DNA of 64,000 bases from assembly GCF_030052815.1 (NCBI RefSeq), contig NC_079510.1, forward strand, positions 24,922,823-24,986,822, in the 5' to 3' direction. The stretch comes from Hevea brasiliensis (lineage: Eukaryota; Streptophyta; Magnoliopsida; Malpighiales; Euphorbiaceae). The notes below the pieces were generated by a model. The model had not been told where the DNA came from. It was given only the letters and a program-made list of their open reading frames with translations, and did not search any database. This document shows positions 23,468-36,119 of this stretch, piece by piece. Within the stretch, counting starts at the first letter, position 1. Each line of letters opens with the position of its first letter. The position numbers were made by a program, and so were the translations under genes.

Positions 23468-26400
23468 ATTTAGGTAAATTACTATTTCTATTCCAAGTAA
23501 TTCATGAATGTTTCATGGATTCCAAATTTCATACTTTAATTTCCTCTATCAATTTAGTTATTATACTTTGTGTCTTTGTATTACTATTCACATTACTATT
23601 CACTCAAATTGTTGACTTTTTAATACATAATAAATTTATTGAACCTAAGTTCTCCAAGATACCACATTCTGCATTCAAAATTGGTTGGTATTGGTTGCCA
23701 ATACCATTTCCAAGCTTAATGTTAATTGGGCAGAATTTTCAGTTTTCATGCCTTGTATTTACTGTTCCATTGGTCAATTTTGCAGTAGGAATTTGGCAAA
23801 CTGATCAACATGAAAGTTGTTCCCTATTTTGTCTAGTTGAATTTCTTTTTTTGAATCACTCAATTTGGAGTTTTGTAACTCAAGTTATGGCCTAAAAACC
23901 ATGACTGGCCGGATTGGACAGAACCCAAAATTCTGGGTAAAATTGTTTCTGCCAGATTTGGTAACTTAAGTTTGGTTGGCAATTTGACTAGGTTATGGTC
24001 ATAATTTGGGTCAGGTTTCTTCATGAAAGTTGTTGGTCTATATCTCAACTTGTCGCTGGTAAACTTTCAGGTCAATTGGACCTTGCTACATTGAGTTATG
24101 GCCAAATGACCAAATACTGTTCATTTGGTCATTTTGCCCAGGCAGATTGCAGGTCACCCGAATTAGGGCAAACTTTTGGTCAAGTTGGTTTGGTTTTCTG
24201 GACATGGTTTCTTCACCAAAGTTGTGTCATTATGTGTCTAGTTTCATGTCCAATTGGCCTTGCACCAATTGAACCTATACATCTCCATTTATAGCTGCCC
24301 AAACCTGCTGGACTCACAACCAGTCCTGCAGGTCACCAAGGGCAGCATGCCTATTCACTCAATTTCCTCATGTCACTCATTTCTAGTCCAGAAATGGGCC
24401 TCCACCTTATTAATTTCTACATGTAAATTCATTAAATCAAAGCATGCTTAATCATTTTTCCTCTAAAATTTCTAGCTCATGCAATATACATGTTACTAGA
24501 ATGAATAGTGCACTCAATGCACAATCAGCATGCAGAAACAGGGTGCAAAAATAATCACCATAATTTATAGAAACAAGATTTCAAGACCATATTTTCCAGA
24601 AATCAACCTTCATATGTTTAACTCAATCTCCAATTGGAATCACATCAAAATCAGATCGGAAATTGCAGAACTAATTAAAAAGGTGCAACCTGTCCAGAAT
24701 CCAGTACATGCAGGATAGTAGTAAGGAAATGCAAAAATATCAACCAGCAGCTACCACAATTAGCTCTTGGCCATAACTACAAGGTTTTAGAGCATTCAAT
24801 AAGCGTTTCAAGGACTCAAGAGTCACATCATTTCGAGTTTTGTGGCTCTAGTTATGATTTATTGAAGGTGGCTGTCCTGTTGCAGGAAATCAGCAGAACA
24901 GAGTCTACATCTGAGCAATAAAATGTTTTGTCCTTAAACCCTAACCTAACATTAGAATCAGGTCTGCCATAAAACTACAAAGTTTTAGAACATTCCTTAA
25001 GGTTTCTTTTGACATAAAATTCACCCTGATCTAAGATCCCTAACTCCAGTTATGAATTTTTAAAATTTACTGTTCACGCATATCTTTGTCTGATTCAGTT
25101 TTCACTCATCTATAATTTCCTATGGCACCTAGTCGTAGGATTTACTAATTTCTTTCATAAAACACAGAAATAACTATAAGTTAAAGCACTAACCTTTGTG
25201 TGTGTCAACCCAAGCTTGAAGAAAAATCTTTCTCTCCTTTTCTTTTGCTGCCTTAGGCTTGTTCTAGTTGCAAGGAGCAATTTTTGTGAAATCAACAAGT
25301 GATTTTATGGTGTGTTTACAAGGAACTTTTAGAGAGAAGTAAAAGCATCCATGGAGAATAGAGAGGGAGAGAGTTTCGGCTGGTTGAAGAAGAAGGGCAA
25401 CAGATTGTTGTTTTTCATTTTAACTCATTTTATCCCTTTTTAATTAGTTTATAAGGTGTGTGTTACAATATGATTGGTGGACTTTTAATGACACAATAAT
25501 GATGCCATAATTTATATTTTATTTTATTTTCTTTTCTACTCATTTTCAATTAAATTTTTAAAAATATTTATTCACATTTTAGATCATAATAATTATTTAC
25601 TTAATTGGACAAGTCGGTCAAAAATCATCTCCGAAGACGAAATGACCAAAATGCCCTCCTTTTGGCTTAACAGACTAAAATTATGCATGCAGATTGAAAA
25701 ATTTTTTTAAGTATTTTCTTCGCATTCTAATGCCATAGGAACCTCAATGACCCTTCTCTGGAGTCCCAAAAATTATTTTATGAATTTTCTCTCGGGTCTA
25801 GGGCTCCTAGTTGCGAGCATAACTTCCCCTTTGGGTTACCCATCGCTAGAACAGGCACTCATTTAACTTGGTTGTATTTTATTTCTAAAATTTTTCCTTA
25901 ATTTTTTTATACTTATTTGAGTTATTTATGACTCCTCACTCTATTCTAAATATTTTCCAGACGTTCTAGCTGTCCGGACCGACAGGTCACCCGAGCAAGA
26001 GAATATACGGAATTGCTACTGATGAGGGTGTTACAATTCTTCTCCTCTAATTTAAATTTCGTCCTCGAAATTTACTGGGTGTTTTGGGTTCTGAGATAAT
26101 TCTTTTACCTTTCTATTGCTCCCTCTGTCTACTTCTTTTATATATATGGTACTATTTAGTCTTTTCGAATCTATCTTTATATACCTAGGCATATCAGAAG
26201 GGAAGGATACTTTACCTCAAATTCACATTTGGGGCTTCTTGCTCCTCTCTGGCTTGGGTGACATTTGGAAGTGGTGTTACTGTTGTACTTGGTCCTTCCA
26301 CGACCTCTGTTTCGGTTCGTGGTAAATTCCTCTTAGGACAATCTTTCAGACAATGGTCTATGGCCCCACATCTATAACAGGCTCCAGTCAATCCCCTACA

Positions 26401-26633
26401 TTCACTTTTATGCCACTTGTTACAATGGCCACATTTTCTTGCTAATCCTGGCGCACTCACTACTAGTGTTTCTGGTTGATCTCTTCTAGGTATAAGCCTG
26501 GGTCTAGATCTCCTACTTTGATCAGATGTCTGACTTAACTGTTCTCTCGGCCTCTTATTACTAGACTGTCCAAATTTCCTCTTTTGCTGATCACCACTCC
26601 TCTTCTGTTCCTCTTCATGAACACAGCTAATAT
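23468..26633 (-). repeat. Array unit 2 (3166 bp)
   Basis: LTR part ends at 26035. It shares GAGAATATACGG, CATGCAGATTG and CCTTTGGGTTAC with unit 5 and no other unit. Several of these lie on CAG/CTG sites. Confidence 0.93.
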
Positions 26634-26691
26634 ATTTAGGTAAATTACTATTTCTATTCCAAGTAATCCATGAATGTTTCATGGATTCCAA
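26212..26691 (-). CDS. Chimeric LTR-gag open frame of unit 2 (159 codons)
   Basis: The start codon and about the first 20 residues (MESMKHSWITWNRNSNLPKY) come from the LTR of the adjoining unit. The rest is the gag nucleocapsid fragment: basic RSGDQQKRKFGQ stretch, then two zinc knuckles (around residues 89-100 and 106-119) and a Glu/Thr-rich tail. The fusion arose at the repeat junction. If translated it would be a small nucleic-acid-binding protein, but nothing in the sequence shows expression and it may be open only by chance and homogenisation. Confidence 0.5.
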   Translation of the reverse strand: MESMKHSWITWNRNSNLPKYISCVHEEEQKRSGDQQKRKFGQSSNKRPREQLSQTSDQSRRSRPRLIPRRDQPETLVVSAPGLARKCGHCNKWHKSECRGLTGACYRCGAIDHCLKDCPKRNLPRTETEVVEGPSTTVTPLPNVTQAREEQEAPNVNLR

Positions 26692-29600
26692 ATTTCATAC
26701 TTTAATTTCCTCTATCAATTTAGTTATTATACTTTGTGTCTTTGTATTACTATTCACATTACTATTCACTCAAATTGTTGACTTTTTAATACATAATAAA
26801 TTTATTGAACCTAAGTTCTCCAAGATACCACATTCTGCATTCAAAATTGGTTGGTATTGGTTGCCAATACCATTTCCAAGCTTAATGTTAATTGGGCAGA
26901 ATTTTCAGTTTTCATGCCTTGTATTTACTGTTCCATTGGTCAATTTTGCAGTAGGAATTTGGCAAACTGATCAACATGAAAGTTGTTCCCTATTTTGTCT
27001 AGTTGAATTTCTTTTTTTGAATCACTCAATTTGGAGTTTTGTAACTCAAGTTATGGCCTAAAAACCATGACTGGCCGGATTGGACAGAACCCAAAATTCT
27101 GGGTAAAATTGTTTCTGCCAGATTTGGTAACTTAAGTTTGGTTGGCAATTTGACTAGGTTATGGTCATAATTTGGGTCAGGTTTCTTCATGAAAGTTGTT
27201 GGTCTATATCTCAACTTGTCGCTGGTAAACTTTCAGGTCAATTGGACCTTGCTACATTGAGTTATGGCCAAATGACCAAATACTGTTCATTTGGTCATTT
27301 TGCCCGAGCAGATTGCAGGTCACCCGAATTAGGGCAAACTTTTGGTCAAGTTGGTTTGGTTTTCTGGACATGGTTTCTTCACCAAAGTTGTGTCATTATG
27401 TGTCTAGTTTCATGTCCAATTGGCCTTGCACCAATTGAACCTATACATCTCCATTTATAGCTGCCCAAACCTGCTGGACTCACAACCGATCCTGCAGGTC
27501 ACCAAGCGACATGCCTCTTCACTCCAGTTCCTCATGTCACTCATTTCTAGTCCAGAAATGGGCCTCCACCTTATTAATTTCTACATGTAAATTCATTAAC
27601 TCAACGCATGCTTAATCATTTTTCCTCTAAAATTTCTAGCTCATGCAATATACATGTTACTATAATGAATAGTGCACTCAATGCACAATCATCATGCAGA
27701 AAGCAGGTGCAAAAATAATCACCATAATTTATAGAAACAAGATTTCAAGACCATATTTTCCAGAAATCAACCTTCATATGTTTAACTCAATCTCCAATTG
27801 GAATCACATCAAAATCAGATCGGAAATTGCAGAACTAATTAAAAAGGTGCAACCTGTCCAGAATCCAGTACATGCAGGATAGTAGTAAGGAAATGCAAAA
27901 ATATCAACCAGCAGCTACCACAATTAGCTCTTGGCCATAACTACAAGGTTTTAGAGCATTCAATAAGCGTTTCAAGGACTCAAGAGTCACATCATTTCGA
28001 GTTTTGTGGCTCTAGTTATGATTTATTGAAGGTGGCTGTCTGTTGCAGGAAATCGGAAGAAACGAGTCTACATCTGAGCAATAAAATGTTTTGTCCTTAA
28101 ACCCTAACCTAACATTAGAATCAGGTCTGCCATAAAACTACAAAGTTTTAGAACATTCCTTAAGGTTTCTTTTGACATAAAATTCACCCTGATCTAAGAT
28201 CCCTAACTCCAGTTATGAATTTTTAAAATTTACTGTTCACGCATATCTTTGTCTGATTCGATTTTCACTCATCTATAATTTCCTATGGCACCTAGTCGTA
28301 GGATTTACTAATTTCTTTCATAAAACACAGAAATAACTATAAGTTAAAGCACTAACCTTTGTGTGTGTCAACACAAGCTTGAAGAAAAATATTTATCTCC
28401 TTTTCTTTTCTTTGCCTTAGGCTTGTTCTAGTTGCAAGGAGCAATTTTTGTGAAATCAACAAGTGATTTTATGGTGTGTTTACAAGGAACTTTTAGAGAG
28501 AAGTAAAAGCATCCATGGAGAATAGAGAGGGAGAGAGTTTCGGCTGGTTGAAGAAGAAGGGCAACAGATTGTTGTTTTTCATTTTAACTCATTTTATCCC
28601 TTTTTAATTAGTTTATAAGGTGTGTGTTACAATATGATTGGTGGACTTTTAATGACACAATAATGATGCCATAATTTATATTTTATTTTATTTTCTTTTC
28701 TACTCATTTTCAATTAAATTTTTAAAAATATTTATTCACATTTTAGATCATAATAATTATTTACTTAATTGGACAAGTCGGTCAAAAATCATCTCCGAAG
28801 ACGAAATGACCAAAATGCCCTCCTTTTGGCTTAACAGACTAAAATTGTCTGTACCGATTGAAAATTTTTTTTAAGTATTTTCTTCGCATTCTAATGCCAT
28901 AGGAACCTCAATGACCCTTCTCTGGAGTCCCAAAAATTATTTTATGAATTTTCTCTCGGGTCTAGGGCTCCTAGTTGCGAGAACCGCAACTTCCCACTGG
29001 GTTACCCATCGCTAGGGCACCGGCTCATTTAACTTGGTTGTATTTTATTTCTAAAATTTTTCCTTAATTTTTCTTATACTTGTTTGAGTTATTTATGACT
29101 CCTCACTCTAGTCTAAATATTTTTCCAGACGTTCTAGCTGTCCGGACCGACACCGGTCACCCGAACAGTAGAATGTACGGAATTGCTACAGTGAGGGTGT
29201 TACAATTCTTCCCCTCTAATTTAAATTTCGTCCTCGAAATTTACTGGGTGTTTTGGGTTCTGAGATAATTCTTTTACCTTTCTATTGCTCCCTCTGTCTA
29301 CTTCTTTTATATATATGGTACTATTTAGTCTTTTCAAATCTATCTTTATATACCTAGGCATATCAGAAGGGAAGGATACTTTACCTCAAATTCACATTTG
29401 GGGCTTCTTGCTCCTCTCTGGCTTGGGTGACATTTGGAAGTGGTGTTACTGTTGTACTTGGTCCTTCCACGACCTCTGTTTCGGTTCGTGGTAAATTCCT
29501 CTTAGGACAATCTTTCAGACAATGGTCTATGGCCCCACATCTATAACAGGCTCCAGTCAATCCCCTACATTCACTTTTATGCCACTTGTTACAATGGCCA

Positions 29601-29802
29601 CATTTTCTTGCTAATCCTGGCGCACTCACTACTAGTGTTTCTGGTTGATCTCTTCTAGGTATAAGCCTGGGTCTAGATCTCCTACTTTGATCAGATGTCT
29701 GACTTAACTGTTCTCTCGGCCTCTTATTACTAGACTGTCCAAATTTCCTCTTTTGCTGATCACCACTCCTCTTCTGTTCCTCTTCATGAACACAGCTAAT
29801 AT
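26634..29802 (-). repeat. Array unit 3 (3169 bp)
   Basis: LTR part ends at 29204. It shares TTTTCAAATC with unit 6 only (other units TTTTCGAATC). Its purine-tract side reads CTTCCCCTC, as in units 10 and 11. Confidence 0.93.
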
Positions 29803-29860
29803 ATTTAGGTAAATTACTATTTCTATTCCAAGTAATCCATGAATGTTTCATGGATTCCAA
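29381..29860 (-). CDS. Chimeric LTR-gag open frame of unit 3 (159 codons)
   Basis: Same length and reading as the unit 2 frame; open throughout, both knuckles intact, no residue difference that I can see. Confidence 0.5.
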   Translation of the reverse strand: MESMKHSWITWNRNSNLPKYISCVHEEEQKRSGDQQKRKFGQSSNKRPREQLSQTSDQSRRSRPRLIPRRDQPETLVVSAPGLARKCGHCNKWHKSECRGLTGACYRCGAIDHCLKDCPKRNLPRTETEVVEGPSTTVTPLPNVTQAREEQEAPNVNLR

Positions 29861-32800
29861 ATTTCATACTTTAATTTCCTCTATCAATTTAGTTATTATA
29901 CTTTGTGTCTTTGTATTACTATTCACATTACTATTCACTCAAATTGTTGACTTTTTAATACATAATAAATTTATTGAACCAAAGTTCTCCAAGATACCAC
30001 ATTCTGCATTCAAAATTGGTTGGTATTGGTTGCCAATACCATTTCCAAGCTTAATGTTAATTGGGCAGAATTTTCAGTTTTCATGCCTTGTATTTACTGT
30101 TCCATTGGTCAATTTTGCAGTAGGAATTTGGCAAACTGATCAACATGAAAGTTGTTCCCTATTTTGTCTAGTTGAATTTCTTTTTTTGAATCACTCAATT
30201 TGGAGTTTTGTAACTCAAGTTATGGCCTAACAACCATGACTGGCCGGATTGGACAGAACCCAAAATTCTGGGTAAAATTGTTTCTGCCAGATTTGGTAAC
30301 TTAAGTTTGGTTGGCAATTTGACTAGGTTATGGTCATAATTTGGGTCAGGTTTCTTCATGAAAGTTGTTGGTCTATATCTCAACTTGTCGCTGGTAAACT
30401 TTCAGGTCAATTGGACCTTGCTACATTGAGTTATGGCCAAATGACCAAATACTGTTCATTTGGTCATTTTGCCCAGCAGATTGCAGGTCACCCGAATTAG
30501 GCAAACTTTTGGTCAAGTTGGTTTGGTTTTCTGGACATGGTTTCTTCACCAAAGTTGTGTCATTATGTGTCTAGTTTCATGTCCAATTAGCCTTGCACCA
30601 ATTGAACCTATACATCTCCATTTATAGCTGCCCAAACCTGCTGGACTCACAACCAGTCCTGCAGGTCACCAAGGGCAGCATGCCTATTCACTCAATTTCC
30701 TCATGTCACTCATTTCTAGACCAGAAATGGGCCTCCACCTTATTAATTTCTACATGTAAATTCATTAAATCAAAGCATGCTTAATCATTTTTCCTCTAAA
30801 ATTTCTAGCTCATGCAATATACATGTTACTAGAATGAATAGTGCACTCAGTGCACAATCAGCATGCAGAAACAGGGTGCAAAAATAATCACCATAATTTA
30901 TAGAAACAAGATTTCAAGACCATATTTTCCAGAAATCAACCTTCATATGTTTAACTCAATCTCCAATTGGAATCACATCAAAATCAGATCGGAAATTGCA
31001 GAACTAATTAAAAAGGTGCAACCTGTCCAGAATCCAGTACATGCAGGATAGTAGTAAGGAAATGCAAAAATATCAACCAGCAGCTACCACAATTAGCTCT
31101 TGGCCATAACTACAAGGTTTTAGAGCATTCAATAAGCGTTTCAAGGACTCAAGAGTCACATCATTTCGAGTTTTGTGGCTCTAGTTATGATTTATTGAAG
31201 GTGGCTGTCCTGTTGCAGGAAATCAGAAGAACAGAGTCTACATCTGAGCAATAAAATGTTTTGTCCTTAAACCCTAACCTAACATTAGAATCAGGTCTGC
31301 CATAAAACTACAAAGTTTTAGAACATTCCTTAAGGTTTCTTTTGACATAAAATTCACCCTGATCTAAGATCCCTAACTCCAGTTATGAATTTTTAAAATT
31401 TACTGTTATCTCATATTCTGTACAGATTCAAGATTTTCACTCATCTATAATTTCCTATGGCACCTAGTCGTAGGATTTACTAATTTCTTTCATAAAACAC
31501 AGAAATAACTATAAGTTAAAGCACTAACCTTTGTGTGTGTCAACCCAAGCTTGAAGAAAAATCTTTCTCTCCTTTTCTTTTGCCTTAGGCTTGTTCTAGT
31601 TGCAAGGAGCAATTTTTGTGAAATCAACAAGTGATTTTATGGTGTGTTTACAAGGAACTTTTAGAGAGAAGTAAAAGCATCCATGGAGAATAGAGAGGGA
31701 GAGAGTTTCGGCTGGTTGAAGAAGAAGGGCAACAGATTGTTGTTTTTCATTTTAACTCATTTTATCCCTTTTTAATTAGTTTATAAGGTGTGTGTTACAA
31801 TATGATTGGTGGACTTTTAATGACACAATAATGATGCCATAATTTATATTTTATTTTATTTTCTTTTCTACTCATTTTCAATTAAATTTTTAAAAATATT
31901 TATTCACATTTTAGATCATAATAATTATTTACTTAATTGGACAAGTCGGTCAAAAATCATCTCCGAAGACGAAATGACCAAAATGCCCTCCGTTTGGCTT
32001 AACAGACTAAAATTGTCTCAGACTGATTGAAAAATTTTTTTAAGTATTTTCTTAGCATTCTAATGCCATAGGAACCTCAATGACCCTTCTCTGGAGTCCC
32101 AAAAATTATTTTATGAATTTTCTCTCGGGTCTAGGGCTCCTAGTTGCGAGAACCGCAACTTCCCACTGGGTTACCTATCGCTAGGGCACCGGCTCATTTA
32201 ACTTGGTTGTATTTTATTTCTAAAATTTTTCCTTAATTTTTCTTATACTTGTTTGAGTTATTTATGACTCCTCACTCTAGTCTAAATATTTTTCCAGACG
32301 TTCTAGCTGTCCGGACCGACACCGGTCACCCGAACAGTAGAATGTACGGAATTGCTACAGTGAGGGTGTTACAATTCTTCTCCTCTAATTTAAATTTCGT
32401 CCTCGAAATTTACTGGGTGTTTTGGGTTCTGAGATAATTCTTTTACCTTTCTATTGCTCCCTCTGTCTACTTCTTTTATATATATGGTACTATTTAGTCT
32501 TTTCGAATCTATCTTTATATACCTAGGCATATCAGAAGGGAAGTATACTTTACCTCAAATTCACATTTGGGGCTTCTTGCTCCTCTCTGGCTTGGGTGAC
32601 ATTTGGAAGTGGTGTTACTGTTGTACTTGGTCCTTCCACGACCTCTGTTTCGGTTCGTGGTAAATTCCTCTTAGGACAATCTTTCAGACAATGGTCTATG
32701 GCCCCACATCTATAACAGGCTCCAGTCAATCCCCTACATTCACTTTTATGCCACTTGTTACAATGGCCACATTTTCTTGCTAATCCTGGCGCACTCACTA

Positions 32801-32971
32801 CTAGTGTTTCTGGTTGATCTCTTCTAGGTATAGGCCTGGGTCTCGATCTCCTTCTTTGATCAGATGTCTGACTTAACGTTTCTCTCGGCCTCTTATTACT
32901 AGACTGTCCAAATTTCCTCTTTTGCTGATCACCACTCCTCTTCTGTTCCTCTTCATGAACACAGCTAATAT
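29803..32971 (-). repeat. Array unit 4 (3169 bp)
   Basis: LTR part ends at 32373. It shares GAACCAAAGTTC and CAATTAGCC with unit 7 alone, and CCGTTTGGC and CTTAGCATTC with units 7 and 11. Confidence 0.93.
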
Positions 32972-33029
32972 ATTTAGGTAAATTACTATTTCTATTCCAA
33001 GTAATCCATGAATGTTTCATGGATTCCAA
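32550..33029 (-). CDS. Chimeric LTR-gag open frame of unit 4 (159 codons)
   Basis: Open and with both knuckles intact. It differs from units 2 and 3 near the middle: RPRETLSQTSDQRRRSRPRP instead of RPREQLSQTSDQSRRSRPRL. Confidence 0.5.
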   Translation of the reverse strand: MESMKHSWITWNRNSNLPKYISCVHEEEQKRSGDQQKRKFGQSSNKRPRETLSQTSDQRRRSRPRPIPRRDQPETLVVSAPGLARKCGHCNKWHKSECRGLTGACYRCGAIDHCLKDCPKRNLPRTETEVVEGPSTTVTPLPNVTQAREEQEAPNVNLR

Positions 33030-36000
33030 ATTTCATACTTTAATTTCCTCTATCAATTTAGTTATTATACTTTGTGTCTTTGTATTACTATTCACATTAC
33101 TATTCACTCAAATTGTTGACTTTTTAATACATAATAAATTTATTGAACCTAAGTTCTCCAAGATACCACATTCTGCATTCAAAATTGGTTGGTATTGGTT
33201 GCCAATACCATTTCCAAGCTTAATGTTAATTGGGCAGAATTTTCAGTTTTCATGCCTTGTATTTACTGTTCCATTGGTCAATTTTGCAGTAGGAATTTGG
33301 CAAACTGATCAACATGAAAGTTGTTCCCTATTTTGTCTAGTTGAATTTCTTTTTTTGAATCACTCAATTTGGAGTTTTGTAACTCAAGTTATGGCCTAAA
33401 AACCATGACTGGCCGGATTGGACAGAACCCAAAATTCTGGGTAAAATTGTTTCTGCCAGATTTGGTAACTTAAGTTTGGTTGGCAATTTGACTAGGTTAT
33501 GGTCATAATTTGGGTCAGGTTTCTTCATGAAAGTTGTTGGTCTATATCTCAACTTGTCGCTGGTAAACTTTCAGGTCAATTGGACCTTGCTACATTGAGT
33601 TATGGCCAAATGACCAAATACTGTTCATTTGGTCATTTTGCCCAGCAGATTGCAGGTCACCCGAATTAGGCAAACTTTTGGTCAAGTTGGTTTGGTTTTC
33701 TGGACATGGTTTCTTCACCAAAGTTGTGTCATTATGTGTCTAGTTTCATGTCCAATTGGCCTTGCACCAATTGAACCTATACATCTCCATTTATAGCTGC
33801 CCAAACCTGCTGGACTCACAACCAGTCCTGCAGGTCACCAAGCGACATGCCTATTCACTCAATTTCCTCATGTCACTCATTTCTAGTCCAGAAATGGGCC
33901 TCCACCTTATTAATTTCTACATGTAAATTCATTCAATAAAAGAATGCTTATTCATTTTTCCTCTAAAATTTCTAGCTCATGCAATATACATGTTACTAGA
34001 ATGAATAGTGCACTCAGTGCACAATCAGCATGCAAAACAGGTGCAAAAATAATCACCATAATTTATAGAAACAAGATTTCAAGACCATATTTTCCAGAAA
34101 TCAACCTTCATATGTTTAAATCAATCTCCAATTGGAATCACATCAAAATCAGATCGGAAATTGCAGAACTAATTAAAAGGTGCAACCTGTCCAGAATCCA
34201 GTACATGCAGGATAGTAGTAAGGAAATGCAAAAATATCAACCATCAGCTACCACAATTATCTCTTGGCCATAACTACAAGGTTTTAGAGCATTCAATAAG
34301 CGTTTCAAGGACTCAAGAGTCACATCATTTCGAGTTTTGTGGCTATAGTTATGATTTATTGAAGGTGGTTGTCTGTTGCAGGAAATCAGCGAGCAGAGTC
34401 TACATCCGAGCAATAAAATGTTTTGTCCTTAAACCCTAACCTAACATTAGAATCAGGTCTGCCATAAAACTACAAAGTTTTAGAACATTCCTTAAGGTTT
34501 CTTTTGACATAAAATTCACCTGATCTAAGATCCCTAACTCCAGTTATGAATTTTTAAAATTTACTGTTCACGCATATCTTTGTCTGATTCAGTTTTCACT
34601 CATCTATAATTTCCTATGGCACCTAGTCGTAGGATTTACTAATTTCTTTCATAAAACACAGAAATAACTATAAGTTAAAGCACTAACCTTTGTGTGTGTC
34701 AACCCAAGCTTGAAGAAAATTCTTTCTCTCCTTTTCTTTTCTTTGCCTTAGGCTTGTTCTAGTTGCAAGGAGCAATTTTTGTGAAATCAACAAGTGATTT
34801 TATGGTGTGTTTACAAGGAACTTTTAGAGAGAAGTAAAAGCATCCATGGAGAATAGAGAGGAGAGAGTTTCGCTGGTTGAAGAAGAAGGGCAACAGATTG
34901 TTGTTTTTCATTTTAACTCATTTTATCCCTTTTTCATTAGTTTATAAGGAGTGTGTTACAATATGATTGGTGGACTTTTAATGACACAATAATGATGCCA
35001 TAATTTATATTTTATTTTATTTTCTTTTCTAATCATTTTCAATTAAATTTTTAAAAATATTTATTGACATTTTAGATCATAATAATTATTTACTTAATTG
35101 GACAAGTCGGTCAAAAATCATCTCCGAAGACGAAATGACCAAAATGCCCTCCTTTTGGCTTAACAGACTAAAATTATGCATGCAGATTGAAAAATTTTTT
35201 AAGTATTTTCTTCGCATTCTAATGCCATAGGAACCTCAATGACCCTTCTCTGAGTCCCAAAAATTATTTTATGAATTTTCTCTCGGGTCTAGGGCTCTAG
35301 TTGCGAGAACCGCAACTTCCCCTTTGGGTTACCCATCGCTAGAACAGCTCATTTAACTTGGTTGTATTTTATTTCTAAAATTTTTCCTTAATTTTTCTTA
35401 TACTTGTTTGAGTTATTTATGACTCCTCACTCTAGTCTAAATATTTTTCCAGACGTTCTAGGTCAGGACCGACACAGGTCACCCGACGATGAGAATATAC
35501 GGAATTGCTACGATGAGGGTGTTACAATTCTTCTCCTCTAATTTAAATTTCTTCCTCGAAATTTCTTTGGAGTGTTTTGGGTTACGAGATAATTCTTTTA
35601 CCTTTCTATTGCTCCCTCTGTCTACTTCTTTTATATATATGGTACTATTTAGTCTTTTTGAATCTATCTTTATATACCTAGGCATATCGAAGGAAGGATA
35701 CTTTACCTCAAATTCACATTTGGGGCTTCTTGCTCCTCTCGGCTTGGGTGACATTTGGAAGTGGTGTTCTTGTTGTACTTGGTCCTTCCACGACCTCTGT
35801 TTGGTTCGTGGTAAATTCCTCTTAGGACAATCTTTGACAATGGTCTATGGCCCCACATCTATAACAGCTCCAGTCAATCCCCTACATTCACTTTTATGCC
35901 ACTTGTTACAATGGCCACATTTTCTTGCTAATCTGGCGCACTCACTACTAGTGTTTCGGTTGATCTCTTCTAGGTATAAGCACAGGTCTAGATCTCCTAC

Positions 36001-36119
36001 TTTGATCGGATGTCGACTTAAGCTGTTCTCTCGGCCTCTTATTACTAGACTGTCCAAATTTCCTCTTTTCTTTGATCACCACTCCTCTTCATTTCCTCTT
36101 CATGAACACAAACTAATAT
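32972..36119 (-). repeat. Array unit 5 (3148 bp, most irregular copy)
   Basis: The left ~650 bp match other units closely; from about 33640 on there are many 1-3 base deletions and local scrambles. LTR part ends at 35526. The changes cluster on CAG/CTG sites. Confidence 0.92.
35700..36119 (-). pseudogene. gag: gag fragment of unit 5, multiply frameshifted
   Basis: The CGHCNKWHKSEC knuckle is readable, but the second knuckle is lost to a missing base in the GCYRCG region (near 35865). Further single-base losses lie near 35690, 35836, 35933 and 35957. The N-terminal fusion is also out of frame. Many of these losses may be consensus errors, so true decay cannot be judged. Confidence 0.8.
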
